The notes: generated from the letters alone by a model not told the origin. A stretch of DNA of 64,000 bases from Mycobacterium sp. IS-1496 (GCF_001499995.1 NZ_LQIU01000003.1:1-64000), one strand, 5' to 3'. Numbered from the stretch's first letter, positions 7,228 through 15,375 are shown. A program made the numbers and translations.

Positions 7228-7976
7228 CGGGCAGGTCCCATCCGGTAGCCCACACCTCGGACGGTGATGATGAAACGGGGGTTGGCCGCGTCGTCTCCGA
7301 GCTTGCGCCGCAGATGGCCGATGTGCACGTCGACGAGGTGCTCGTTGCCCACCCACGGCCCCTCGCGCACCAGGTCGAGGAGCTGGCGGCGGCTCAGCAC
7401 CACCCCGGGCCGTGCGGACAGCGCATCGAGAAGGTCGAACTCCGTGCGGGTCAACAGGATTGCCTCCCCGTCCAGGCTGACCTCACGCGCGGCCACATCG
7501 ATGCTCAGCGGGCCGAGCAGTCGTGGCGGCGGCCTGTCCGCGGGCAAACCGACGCCCGCCTCGGGAAGGGTGCGGGGTCGCCGGAGCATGGCTCTGATGC
7601 GGGCGACGAGTTCCCGAGGACTGAACGGTTTCGTGAGGTAGTCGTCCGCACCCACGGTCAATCCCAGAACCGTGTCGATCTCCGCGTTGCGGGCGGTGAG
7701 CATGACCACGTAGGCGTCGGAGAACGTGCGCAACTGCCGGCACACCTCCAGGCCGTCGATTCCCGGCAGACCGATGTCCAGGATGACGACGTCGGGATCG
7801 AGACCGCGGGCGACGGCGATGGCGTCGGCGCCGTTGCCGACGACGGAGGCCTCGAACTGCTCGCGCTCCAGATAACTGGCCACCACTTCGGCCAGCGCTG
7901 TCTCGTCGTCGACCACCAGAGCGCGGTAGCCGTGCCGATGAGCCGTTGACCCGGTCGACTGTTCCATGAAACTCAT
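7224..7976 (-). CDS. OmpR/PhoB-family response regulator
   Basis: A 250-residue transcription factor with receiver domain (acidic VVDDE, phospho-acceptor Asp67 in VVILDIGLPG, Thr in VVMLTARN, Lys in LTKPFSP) and a C-terminal winged helix (about 150-245: LTRTEFDLLDAL, HIGHLRRKLG, VRGVGYRM). The start is ATG 7976 (MSFMEQ) or ATG 7967 (MEQ). It leads the histidine kinase gene in an overlapping pair. Candidate targets are its own operon and the convergent DUF305 gene. Confidence 0.93.
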   Translation of the reverse strand: MSFMEQSTGSTAHRHGYRALVVDDETALAEVVASYLEREQFEASVVGNGADAIAVARGLDPDVVILDIGLPGIDGLEVCRQLRTFSDAYVVMLTARNAEIDTVLGLTVGADDYLTKPFSPRELVARIRAMLRRPRTLPEAGVGLPADRPPPRLLGPLSIDVAAREVSLDGEAILLTRTEFDLLDALSARPGVVLSRRQLLDLVREGPWVGNEHLVDVHIGHLRRKLGDDAANPRFIITVRGVGYRMGPAR

Positions 7977-8020
7977 GGTGCCCGCTGTAGTCGGCGGGTG
8001 GACCGCACACCGAGCGGAAG

Positions 8021-8695
8021 TCAGGCCGGCGGCGCCGGGCGCATCGATTCGAGGTAGTAGGTCTCGCGCCCGGTGGGGAAACCGCCACCGTTGGTGGCGA
8101 TGTGGACGTGGTCGTAGTGATTGGCCGTCTCGTTGCCGTAGTCGGCCGTCCAGCTCGGCGCCCCGATACCGGGGTAGAAGCCCTGCCGCCAGATGACGTG
8201 CAGCACTCCCCACCGGCGGGCGTTGGCCAACGCCAGCCCGGCGATCTGGTTGCCGAGCTCGATGCCCTCGTCACTGCCGTGGTCGGGAATCATCACGTCG
8301 ATGGCCAACCCGTTCGGGTGCCACTTCAACGGATCCTGGCGATACCCACCGATGGTCTTGATCTCCGGGAACATCACGCTGATGGCGCGGGCCGCCCAGA
8401 TCGTCTTCACCTGCAGGCCGCCCTCCGGCGCGACACCGCTGGGCAACTCGAACTTGAAATCCCGCGCGGCGACGGGTGCGCTCGCTGCCAGCAGTTCGGC
8501 CTCGGCGGGGGCCGCGATGGACAGTGGGGCCTCGGGCACGGACGTCGGGGCGGCCGCGGCCGCGGCCGGGGGAGTCTCGCCGGCGACCGCGGGCGCATCG
8601 GTGTCCTGGGCGTAGACCATCGCCGCGGAGACGGCCAGCGAGGCGGCGAGCGCCATCCAGCGGCCCGTCCCCTTCGCTGAGATCCTCCACCCCAT
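8021..8695 (-). CDS. Secreted peptidase-like protein (LAS/VldE-type C-terminal domain)
   Basis: About 224 residues: an N-terminal hydrophobic signal or anchor (WMALAASLAVSAAMVYA), an Ala/Pro-rich linker to about residue 75, then a domain with WHPNGLAIDVMIP, WRQGFYPG and NHYDHVHI. The His/Asp and DHVHI pattern resembles the ARB_07466/VldE-like C-terminal domain related to the LAS (D-Ala-D-Ala peptidase) fold found in mycobacterial secreted proteins. A cell-wall hydrolytic role is likely but unproven. ATG 8695 is preferred over GTG 8704. It is transcribed in the same direction as the two-component genes, about 45 bp upstream of them. Confidence 0.75.
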   Translation of the reverse strand: MGWRISAKGTGRWMALAASLAVSAAMVYAQDTDAPAVAGETPPAAAAAAPTSVPEAPLSIAAPAEAELLAASAPVAARDFKFELPSGVAPEGGLQVKTIWAARAISVMFPEIKTIGGYRQDPLKWHPNGLAIDVMIPDHGSDEGIELGNQIAGLALANARRWGVLHVIWRQGFYPGIGAPSWTADYGNETANHYDHVHIATNGGGFPTGRETYYLESMRPAPPA

Positions 8696-8826
8696 GCGCA
8701 GCACTCTAGAGTCGCAAGCAGTGCGGCACGGGTATTCCGCGCCGATTCGGCGAATAGAAATCCTCGATCATGATTGCAGGTAGTCCTACGCATCCGCCGA
8801 ACACGCTCGGCGGGGAAGCTGGAGTC

Positions 8827-10149
8827 ATGCCGGAACTCGACATGCGTCCGACCGAGGACGCGGTGCGACGCCGCGACCGTGCCGTGGACGTCGCCCGCCT
8901 CGCGGCCCTGGTGGTCGTGATGTTCGGCCACTGCGCGCTGTTGCTGGCCACCATCGACTCCGGTGGAGTGAGGATCGGCAATCTGCTGGGCGAGGTGCCC
9001 GCCATCGCCCCGGTCACGTGGGTCGTCCAGGTGATGCCGCTGTTCTTCCTGGCAGGCGGGGCTGCCGGCGCCTACGGCTGGCACGCCGGTACGGCGTGGG
9101 GTACATGGCTTTTCACCAGGGCGCAGCGGCTGTGCCGGCCCGTGTTCTGGTATCTGGCGGCGTGGGTCGTCGGACTGCTCGTGGTTCGCATGTTCCTGGG
9201 CGCGGAGTCGGCGGACGCGCTCGGCCGCGAAAGCGTGGCGCTGCTGTGGTTCCTGGGCGTGTATGTGATCGCTCTTGCCTTCGTGCCCGTGCTGACCCGT
9301 CTGCGATCGGGCGCCGTGGTGGCCCTGGTGGTCACCGCCCTGCTCGCGGCCGCATGGGCCGTCGACGGCATCCGATCCGCCGTCGGCACACCCGAGGCCG
9401 GCGTCGTCAACTTCCTGGTGGTGTGGCTGATCCCGGTGGTGATCGGCGTTGCCTACGCACGCCGGTTGATCGGCCCGCTCGCCGCGTTCGCCGGCACGGT
9501 CGCCGCCTTCGCGGCGCAGTGTGTCCTCGCCGTCAGCGGCGCCTACGAGGTCGCGCTCGTGGTGACCGGTGTCGAGCAGGTGTCGAACACCTCACCGCCG
9601 ACGTTGCTGCTCGGACTGCACTGCACGTGGATGTCGTGTGCATTCGTGGTCGTCGCGACGGGGCTGCGCCGGTGGGCGGAGCGGCCTCGGGTCTGGCACG
9701 TCGTGGCGGTGGGCAACGCGGGAGCCATGACGCTCTACCTGTGGCACATCCCCGCGATCGCGATCTCCGCTTTCTCGCTGCACGCCGTCGGCCTGGACGC
9801 CTACGACGTGGATGCGCCGAATTTATGGGGGCTGCTCGCGCTTCGGGCGGTCGTGTTCGCCGGCGTCATGGCGCTGCTGTTCCGGTTCCTCGCACCGTTG
9901 GAGCACCGCCCGCTCCCGTGGTGGGACGATCCGGCCGCGGCCACCGGCGTCCGGGCGGGCTGCGCGGGCGTACTGGTCTGCGTCGCCGGCGTCGCCTCGG
10001 TGCTGATGGCCAAGCAGGGGCTCGCCGGTGCCGACGGATGGGCCGCGCTCGGCGGTTTCCTGGCCGCGGCGGTGGCCGCCCGGTTGTGCGCCGGTTCCGC
10101 GGCCGGGGATCGCAAGCGCGTGGAGCCGGAGGCCCGCGGGTGGCGGTGA
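8827..10149 (+). CDS. Membrane acyltransferase (acyltransferase-3 family)
   Basis: A 440-residue multi-pass membrane protein. Near the N-terminus RRDRAVDVARLAALVVVMFGHC carries the Asp/Arg and His that mark family 3 acyltransferases, and about ten hydrophobic helices follow (for example ALLWFLGVYVIALAFVPVL). WHIPAIAISAF lies in a late helix. Such enzymes move acyl groups onto sugars or wall components, but the acceptor cannot be predicted. ATG 8827 has GGGGAAG upstream; an alternative ATG at 8770 adds 19 unconvincing residues. Its stop overlaps the methyltransferase start. Confidence 0.8.
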   Translation: MPELDMRPTEDAVRRRDRAVDVARLAALVVVMFGHCALLLATIDSGGVRIGNLLGEVPAIAPVTWVVQVMPLFFLAGGAAGAYGWHAGTAWGTWLFTRAQRLCRPVFWYLAAWVVGLLVVRMFLGAESADALGRESVALLWFLGVYVIALAFVPVLTRLRSGAVVALVVTALLAAAWAVDGIRSAVGTPEAGVVNFLVVWLIPVVIGVAYARRLIGPLAAFAGTVAAFAAQCVLAVSGAYEVALVVTGVEQVSNTSPPTLLLGLHCTWMSCAFVVVATGLRRWAERPRVWHVVAVGNAGAMTLYLWHIPAIAISAFSLHAVGLDAYDVDAPNLWGLLALRAVVFAGVMALLFRFLAPLEHRPLPWWDDPAAATGVRAGCAGVLVCVAGVASVLMAKQGLAGADGWAALGGFLAAAVAARLCAGSAAGDRKRVEPEARGWR

Positions 10150-10697
10150 CCGACAGCGCCCACTGGGACCGCAGGTGGGCAGAACTCGGCCCCTCGGCGG
10201 CCGCGTCGATCGGCCCGCCGGATGCCTTCGCCGCTCACGCTGAACTCTTCCCGACTGCAGGGTTCGCGCTCGACATCGCGTGCGGGCCGGGTCGCACCGC
10301 GGTGTGGCTGGCCCAGCGCGGCCTTTCCGTGAGGGGACTCGACATCTCCGCGGTCGCGATCGACCACGCCAGGGCCGCCGCACGGCAGCACGATGTGGCC
10401 GACCGCTGCCGGTTCGAGGTGGTGGACCTCGACGGCGGGCTGCCTTCAGGGCCACCCGTCGATGTCGTCGTCTGTCACCTGTTCCGCGACGAGCGTCTGG
10501 ACCGGGCCGTGGTGGCGCGCCTGGTGCCCGGCGGTCTGCTCGCCGTCGCCGCGCTGAGCGAGGTCGGCGCCGCGCCGGGCCGTCACCGGGTGCCACCCGG
10601 TGCGCTCATCGATGCGTTCTCCGACCTCGACATCCTCGCGGCGGACGAACGGTCCGGTACGGCGTGGTTGCTCGGCCGCCGGACCGCGTCATATTGA
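10146..10697 (+). CDS. SAM-dependent methyltransferase, class I
   Basis: A roughly 183-residue Rossmann methyltransferase. Motif I is ALDIACGPGRTAVWLAQRG, motif II ends in GLDIS, and VVDLDGGLP and VDVVVCHLF form motifs III/IV. The substrate is unknown; the size and pattern resemble TehB/Methyltransf_25 enzymes. GTG 10146 overlaps the acyltransferase TGA (GTGA), implying translational coupling; GTG 10140 is also possible. Co-expression with the acyltransferase hints that both modify the same class of product, which is an inference. Confidence 0.82.
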   Translation: MTDSAHWDRRWAELGPSAAASIGPPDAFAAHAELFPTAGFALDIACGPGRTAVWLAQRGLSVRGLDISAVAIDHARAAARQHDVADRCRFEVVDLDGGLPSGPPVDVVVCHLFRDERLDRAVVARLVPGGLLAVAALSEVGAAPGRHRVPPGALIDAFSDLDILAADERSGTAWLLGRRTASY

Positions 10698-10726
10698 GAT
10701 TCGCCGAGCGTGGGTAGTCAGCCCGT

Positions 10727-11338
10727 ATGTCTGAGACTCTGGGGACGCTGCCGTCCGCTGTGCGCTCGACCGTCTCCGGGGTGCTCGGCGACCCGTTGCG
10801 GCTGTTCGCCGAGCCCGGCCCGGTGTACGAGGCCGACGTGACCTTCGACGACGAGGCACAGACGCCCGGGCTGACGCAGTTGCTGCGCCCCGGCCGGCGG
10901 TACACGACCTTCGTGCGTGTCGCGCCGACGAGTACCGACGCGGTGGTCCGCACCGTCTGCGTCAAGTTCCCCGACGCCTACGGCCCCGGACGCGACCAGG
11001 ACTTCCTGTTCGCGTCCTCTGGCGACGGCGCCCCGCTGCACCACTTCACGTTCCCGAGATCGCGCGCCGACGACCAGCTCTACTCCTCGCTGTGGCTCTA
11101 CCTCGCCGGCGTGCGTCCCGTCGTCTTCGGCGCCTCCGCCCCGGCCGGTTCGCGGTCAGGGGTGCTGGGCCGCGGCGATCGGCTCGACTTCCTCGTCGGC
11201 GGCGTGATCGGCCGCTTCCGTCGGGTGGGCGACATCCAGCTCGGCAGCGAGATCCCGCAGGCGGCGGTGTCTTTTGCGGCGGCCAACAGCGGGGGAGGAC
11301 TGCGCCCCCTGCCGCCGGCGATGTTCTACCGCGGCTGA
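10727..11338 (+). CDS. Conserved hypothetical protein, weak catalase-like fold signature
   Basis: 203 residues, no signal peptide or membrane helix. The segment YTTFVRVAPTSTDAVVRTVCVKFPDAYG, with LLRPGRR before it and DFLFASSGD after, recalls the VR..RGFALKF core of heme catalase-related proteins. The catalytic His and Asn are not evident, so this is only a weak structural resemblance. A GGGTA box stands exactly 10 nt before the ATG (10712-10716), the same arrangement as two other genes in this window, but there is no good -35 element. Function unknown. Confidence 0.7.
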   Translation: MSETLGTLPSAVRSTVSGVLGDPLRLFAEPGPVYEADVTFDDEAQTPGLTQLLRPGRRYTTFVRVAPTSTDAVVRTVCVKFPDAYGPGRDQDFLFASSGDGAPLHHFTFPRSRADDQLYSSLWLYLAGVRPVVFGASAPAGSRSGVLGRGDRLDFLVGGVIGRFRRVGDIQLGSEIPQAAVSFAAANSGGGLRPLPPAMFYRG

Positions 11339-11363
11339 ACACCGTTGCGGGGGATGGGGCACG

Positions 11364-12161
11364 ATGTCGGTGATGAGCGGGTTACGTGTGCTGACCGGGT
11401 TGGGCCTCACCGCTGCGCTGGTGGCGGCGGGTTGTGCCGACGCCCACGATGCCGTCGCGGCGCCGGACGCCCAGTCGGGACTCCGCATCACCGTCCTCGG
11501 CGAAATACCCCATGACACCTCGGCATTCACCCAGGGTCTCGAATTCGACGGCGCCGCGCTGTTCGAGACCACCGGACTCGTCGGGCAGTCACAGTTGCGG
11601 GAACTCGATCCCGCCACCGGCGCGGTCCGCCGTTCGACGCCGCTTCCCGGCGGGTACTTCGGTGAGGGTATGACCGCGGTGGGCAACCGCATCTGGCAGG
11701 TCACCTACCGCGATGGTGTCGCCATCGAATGGGACACAACGACTTTCGAGCCGGCGCGCGAGGTGCCCATCGACGGCGAGGGGTGGGGTGTCTGCTTCGA
11801 CGGTGACCGGATCGTCCGCAGCGACGGCACCGACCGGTTGCGGTTCGTCGCGCCCGCCGACTTCACCGAGACCGGCGGCGTCAGCGTCACCCGACCCGAC
11901 GGCGCGGCGGTCACCGGTCTGAACGAGCTGGAATGCGTTGACGGCCAGGTGTGGGCGAATGTGTGGCCGACCGACGAGATCATCCGGATCGACCCCGGCA
12001 CCGGCGCGGTGACTGCCTCGGCCGACGCTTCGACTCTGCGACGAGGAGAGTCAGATGCCAATGTGCTCAATGGAATTGCCTATGCCGGTGACGGGCAGTA
12101 CCTGGTCACCGGAAAGAACTGGTCGACGATGTACCGCGTGCGCTTCGACGCGGCCCAGTAG
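11364..12161 (+). CDS. Glutaminyl-peptide cyclotransferase-like lipoprotein
   Basis: A 265-residue exported protein: signal peptide with lipobox VAAGC (Cys24), then a five-bladed propeller of the bacterial/plant-type glutaminyl cyclase family. Family marks are FTQGLEFDG, LFETTGLVGQSQLRELDP, YFGEGMT and ELECVDGQVWANVWPTDEIIRIDP, followed by NVLNGIAY. The enzyme forms N-terminal pyroglutamate on peptides; the family is not homologous to the animal zinc enzyme. ATG 11364 follows a GGGGGATGGGG leader; ATG 11373 is a near alternative. Confidence 0.88.
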   Translation: MSVMSGLRVLTGLGLTAALVAAGCADAHDAVAAPDAQSGLRITVLGEIPHDTSAFTQGLEFDGAALFETTGLVGQSQLRELDPATGAVRRSTPLPGGYFGEGMTAVGNRIWQVTYRDGVAIEWDTTTFEPAREVPIDGEGWGVCFDGDRIVRSDGTDRLRFVAPADFTETGGVSVTRPDGAAVTGLNELECVDGQVWANVWPTDEIIRIDPGTGAVTASADASTLRRGESDANVLNGIAYAGDGQYLVTGKNWSTMYRVRFDAAQ

Positions 12162-12163
12162 TC

Positions 12164-12179
12164 TGTGACCAAGGTCACT
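12164..12179. promoter_or_regulatory. CRP-type operator TGTGA-N6-TCACT
   Basis: TGTGACCAAGGTCACT contains a perfect GTGACC-AA-GGTCAC palindrome and matches the mycobacterial CRP (Rv3676) consensus TGTGA-N6-TCACA at nine of ten half-site bases. It lies just after the glutaminyl-cyclase gene and about 90-105 bp before the next start at 12269, a suitable distance for controlling that gene. It could also act as a weak terminator hairpin. Confidence 0.45.
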
Positions 12180-12268
12180 AAACGGTATCGATCTGAGACA
12201 CGACGGCGTGAGGTCCCGGCGAACGGCCGTGGGCACGTGAGACTTTTCGCATGCGGGTTGAGGAAACC

Positions 12269-12478
12269 ATGTGGGATGTGCTGCTTCCGAAGGACGTTGA
12301 CGATCGCTGCGGGTATGCACCGCGCGCCGCGCTGGCCGAGTTGGTGGCCAAGCGACTGCCGTCATACAAACGCCTGCTGCGGGTGGTGACGTGGTCACCG
12401 GACGCGGGACATCTTTTCCGGCCCACGCCGAACTTCCGCCGGTATGCGGTGTGCTACGAGGTCGAACTCGCGACCTGA
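12269..12478 (+). CDS. Small conserved hypothetical protein (69 aa)
   Basis: The protein begins MWDVLLPKDVDDRCGYAPRAAL and ends AVCYEVELAT. GAGGAAACC just upstream of ATG 12269 is a better start signal than that of the in-frame ATG at 12251. It is soluble, with two cysteines, no membrane helix and no family I recognise. It converges on the STAS gene (10 bp gap), and a CRP-like palindrome lies upstream. Confidence 0.55.
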   Translation: MWDVLLPKDVDDRCGYAPRAALAELVAKRLPSYKRLLRVVTWSPDAGHLFRPTPNFRRYAVCYEVELAT

Positions 12479-12488
12479 AGAAGTCGGG

Positions 12489-12935
12489 TCAGCCTGCCCA
12501 TGAGATGGGTTGGCGCCGGCGCGTGACCCGGTCGAGTCGCGCGCGAGCCGACTCGACACTGTCGGCGAGTGGCAATTCCCCCTGCGGGTCGCAGATCCGC
12601 AGCAGTCGGCGCACCTCCCCGCCCGGCACGATCACCCAGTCGACGTCGATCCTCGTGCAGCTGACGCTCATGTAGTGCAGCGCGCTGAAACCCTGCGAGC
12701 CGAAGAACGTGACCCGGCTCAGATCGACGATCAGCTGTGTCGCCGAGGCGGTGTGGCGTTCGACGTAGCGCCCGAGCTCACGGCCGTTGGTGGCATCGAC
12801 CTCCCCGGCCGCGGTGATCACCGCGAGGGTCGGAGAGAGTGCCGTGATCGAGAAGACGGCGCGCCCGCGCTGCTGTGGCGCTTCGGTTGCGGAGGGGTCG
12901 GGACGGAAAACCCGAACGGTTCCGACGTCAATCAT
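12489..12935 (-). CDS. STAS-domain protein (anti-sigma factor antagonist type)
   Basis: 148 residues. The STAS domain (about 28-130) reads LAVITAAGEVDATNGREL, then QLIVDLSRVTFFGSQGFSALHYM; the serine of GSQGF aligns with the phosphorylated serine of SpoIIAA/RsbV proteins. Such proteins free a sigma factor by binding its anti-sigma kinase when unphosphorylated. It is divergent from the SigF-family gene at 13484 and within 6 kb of an RsbP-type phosphatase, which fits a partner-switching role. No RsbW-type kinase gene is in the window. Confidence 0.87.
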   Translation of the reverse strand: MIDVGTVRVFRPDPSATEAPQQRGRAVFSITALSPTLAVITAAGEVDATNGRELGRYVERHTASATQLIVDLSRVTFFGSQGFSALHYMSVSCTRIDVDWVIVPGGEVRRLLRICDPQGELPLADSVESARARLDRVTRRRQPISWAG

Positions 12936-13483
12936 GGGTGGAACTCCCTCGATTGTGTTGCCCCGACAGGTTGTGCGGTCACCCCTGCAATGGACCCGCA
13001 CGCCGCCAGGGGATAGCCGGCATGCCCTGCGCGAATGACCTCGCCGCTGGCTGCTCTTCTCAACCTGTGACGCAGATTACTACGGAATGCGTCGTATTAC
13101 TACAAGCTTAAGGAGGTTCTCAGGTACGCCTCTACCTGCATGTTTGCCCGCGCGTTTCGCATCGCGTCGTCGAATTAGCTGCGGACGCAGCTTCGCCACG
13201 ACTGATTACGTAGTTATTCGGATTGGTTGCGTCGCAACAACGACGGAGCCGGTTCGGAGGAGTAGAGTGAACCTCATCCCGTTCGGGAGGCGTCACCGTT
13301 TAGTTCAAAGCGGACCGCTGCAGGCGGTAGTCCGATCGAGCCAACGGTCTCATTCCGCCGATCTCCCGCTGCCAGGTGAAAAACCCTCGGCCGCAGCAGC
13401 CCCGCCGTCCCCCGGATAAGCAGGCACGCGTCGCCTTAGTTGGCGTTGTCTTCGCGTCCGCACCGAGTCCGGAAGGACCCGCG
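12936..13483. other. 548-bp divergent intergenic region before the sigma factor gene
   Basis: No convincing gene is seen. It contains a relatively AT-rich patch (13072-13112) with a repeated ATTACTAC (about 13076 and 13096) ending in AAGGAGG, a perfect palindrome GTTGCG-T-CGCAAC (13226-13238), and a weak 50-codon frame from GTG 13267 to TAA 13419 behind GGAGGAG that could be a leader peptide but has no family match. The length and patterning suggest control of the divergent STAS and sigma factor genes. I found no clean GTTT/GGGTA SigF-type promoter in it. Confidence 0.5.
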
Positions 13484-14293
13484 ATGACGATCATTGATGA
13501 CACTCTCCAGACCTCGGTCAGAAGGCCGTCGACCCGTACCCAGGACGACTACTCAGACGTCCCCGACATGTTCCGGCTCCTGGCAGCGCTGTCCGCCGAT
13601 GCTCCCGAGCACGGACGGCAGCGTGAACGCATCGTGACGCGATGCCTTCCGCTGGCCGACCACATCGCGTTCCGCTATCACCGCAAGGGGGAGAACCTCG
13701 ACGATCTCGTGCAGATCGCCCGGGTGGGACTGATGCATGCGGTCAACCGCTTCGACCCGGAAAACGGCGCCAACTTCCTGTCGTTCGCGGTACCCACGAT
13801 GCTCGGTGAGATCCGGCGCCACTTCCGGGACAACGGGTGGGCGATGCATGTCCCGCGCCGACTCAAGGACCTGCACGTGCAGATCACCCGGGCCACCCCG
13901 CGTCTGACGCAGTCGCTGGGCCGTGCGCCCACCGCCACCGATCTGGCCGCCGAGCTGGGGGCCGACCGGCAGGAAGTGGTGGAGTGCCTGGTGGCCGGCG
14001 ATGCCTACAGCCTGCGGTCCATCGACAGTCCCATCTCGTCGGCGGACGATACGACCCGTTCGCTCGCCGACACCCTCGGCGAGGTCGACGCCGACATGGA
14101 ACACATCACCGATCGCGAATCACTGCGTCCGTTGCTGGCGGCGCTCAGTGAACGCGAGCGGACCGTGATCAGCCTCAGGTTCTTCGCCTCGATGACGCAG
14201 ACACAGATCGCCGAGCAAATCGGTGTGTCGCAGATGCAGGTCTCACGCATCCTGGCCAAGACACTGCAGCAGTTGCGGGACGGGATGAGCTGA
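13484..14293 (+). CDS. SigF/SigB-family RNA polymerase sigma factor
   Basis: 269 residues, closely following M. tuberculosis SigF. DVPDMFRLLAAL and RCLPLADHIAFRY are region 1.2/2.1, DLVQIARVGLMHAVNRFDPENG is 2.2-2.3, FLSFAVPTMLGEIRRHFRD is 2.4, ATDLAAELG lies in region 3, and SERERTVISLRFF followed by MTQTQIAEQIGVSQMQVSRILAK is region 4.2. ATG 13484 with GGAAGGACC upstream is preferred over ATG 13376. Unlike the usual usfX-sigF operon, no anti-sigma gene is adjacent, so it may be a SigF paralogue. The likely role is a general or envelope stress regulon. Confidence 0.93.
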   Translation: MTIIDDTLQTSVRRPSTRTQDDYSDVPDMFRLLAALSADAPEHGRQRERIVTRCLPLADHIAFRYHRKGENLDDLVQIARVGLMHAVNRFDPENGANFLSFAVPTMLGEIRRHFRDNGWAMHVPRRLKDLHVQITRATPRLTQSLGRAPTATDLAAELGADRQEVVECLVAGDAYSLRSIDSPISSADDTTRSLADTLGEVDADMEHITDRESLRPLLAALSERERTVISLRFFASMTQTQIAEQIGVSQMQVSRILAKTLQQLRDGMS

Positions 14294-14300
14294 CGCCCGG

Positions 14301-14939
14301 TCAGCCCGCGGTGCGCTCCCGTACGGCGATCGCGATCTCGTTGCGACGCCGGAACGGCAGCGTCCACGGCGGATCGTAGAACCACGCCGCCGGTTCGCCG
14401 ACAGGATCGAAATCGCTGTCGCGCAATGCGTTTCGAAGTTCTTCGGTGCGTCCAGCGACGGCCCCCGGCCCGCGGTCGCCGGTGAAGGTGAGCACTGCGA
14501 CCGTTTCGGGGGGCACCACCGTCAACCGCACGCGTTCGTCGTTCGGGGTGGGAAGCGTGTCCATGGTCCACTTGGACGGCATGAAGAACCGGATCGTCCA
14601 CTCACCGGCGGCGCCCGCCGACTGCGCCACCGGAGCAGTCATGGCGATGGTGGTTCCGCGCTGCTGGGTGACGGGCGCCGTCATCGCGATCTCGGTGTCG
14701 TGACGGTTGCCCCCGAAGATGTACCCCGCGAGGCGACGGAATCCTTCGTTGCGCGAGGCTTCCTCGTCGGCCGAGACCGTGGTCTCCGCGGCGATGCGCT
14801 GGTCGTAGCGACGGATCTCGACCGACGCCGAGAGGCGCTGCGTCGTGTGCGCAGGCTCCTCGGTGCCGTGCCGGATCCCCACGAGAGCCCCCACACCTTC
14901 GGCCACCTGGCCGGCAACCCGAAACACTGAATCGAACAC
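14301..14939 (-). CDS. SOUL-family heme-binding protein
   Basis: 212 residues from GTG 14939. The SOUL/HBP pattern is clear: VEIRRYDQRIAAET, then RNEGFRRLAGYIFGGN, two IAMTAPV repeats (about 94 and 108), WTIRFFMPSKW and VAVLTFTGD. Members bind tetrapyrroles or act as small-molecule carriers; the mycobacterial role is unknown. There is no strong signal peptide, though the N-terminus (FDSVFRVAGQVAEGVGALVG) is mildly hydrophobic. It converges on the sigma factor gene with a 7-bp gap. Confidence 0.88.
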   Translation of the reverse strand: MFDSVFRVAGQVAEGVGALVGIRHGTEEPAHTTQRLSASVEIRRYDQRIAAETTVSADEEASRNEGFRRLAGYIFGGNRHDTEIAMTAPVTQQRGTTIAMTAPVAQSAGAAGEWTIRFFMPSKWTMDTLPTPNDERVRLTVVPPETVAVLTFTGDRGPGAVAGRTEELRNALRDSDFDPVGEPAAWFYDPPWTLPFRRRNEIAIAVRERTAG

Positions 14940-15042
14940 GGTGACCGTCCCTTCGTCGGGGGACGGTTAGCCGGTGGCGATCGGCGGCAAACGGAGCCGG
15001 GCGGGGTGTCACGAACGCGACACCATCGGCGGGATCACACCA

Positions 15043-15069
15043 GGTTTGACACATGATCACTTCTGGGAA
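15043..15069 (+). promoter_or_regulatory. Candidate SigF-type promoter for the CsbD gene
   Basis: GGTTT (15043-15047), 17 nt, then GGGAA (15065-15069) approximates the mycobacterial SigF pattern GGTTT-N15-17-GGGTA, about 50 bp before the CsbD start. CsbD proteins are general-stress products under SigB in Bacillus, so the match is plausible. An inverted repeat GGTGTC-N8-GACACC (15005-15024) sits just upstream. Confidence 0.4.
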
Positions 15070-15120
15070 CAGAGGTCCCGACGCCTCGACGTGAGGCTGT
15101 GACCAGGAAGGACCAGCGCA

Positions 15121-15375
15121 ATGGCTGACGACAACAGCGGCAACACCGGACCCGAGGAAGCCGTCAAGGGTGCGGTCGAAGGGGTGAAGGGCAAGGCCAA
15201 GGAGGTCGCGGGCGCAGTGCTCGGCCGTGACGACCTCTACCGGGAGGGGCAGGCGCAGCAGGACAAGGCCGACGCCCAGCGCGACGCCGCCAAGAAGGAG
15301 GCCGAAGCCGAGGCCGCGCGCGGATCGGCCAAGGTCGCCGAGGAGCGGCAGAAGTCGGAACAGACTGAGAACTGA
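15121..15375 (+). CDS. CsbD-like stress protein (84 aa)
   Basis: A charged, Ala/Lys/Glu-rich 84-residue protein. Residues 12-36 (EEAVKGAVEGVKGKAKEVAG) carry the CsbD repeat. The rest is a long helix-forming stretch (QAQQDKADAQRDAAKKEAEAEAAR) of coiled-coil character without hydrophobic segments. It resembles the mycobacterial CsbD/microaggregate-binding-type proteins. GGAAGGACC precedes the ATG. It is probably stress-induced given the upstream SigF-like boxes; the molecular function is unknown. Confidence 0.85.
   Translation: MADDNSGNTGPEEAVKGAVEGVKGKAKEVAGAVLGRDDLYREGQAQQDKADAQRDAAKKEAEAEAARGSAKVAEERQKSEQTEN

Noticed and set aside
13267..13419. A 50-codon frame behind GGAGGAG in the sigma factor leader
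   Set aside because: Kept only as a remark: composition is low-complexity Pro/Ala/Ser towards the end and no family is recognisable.
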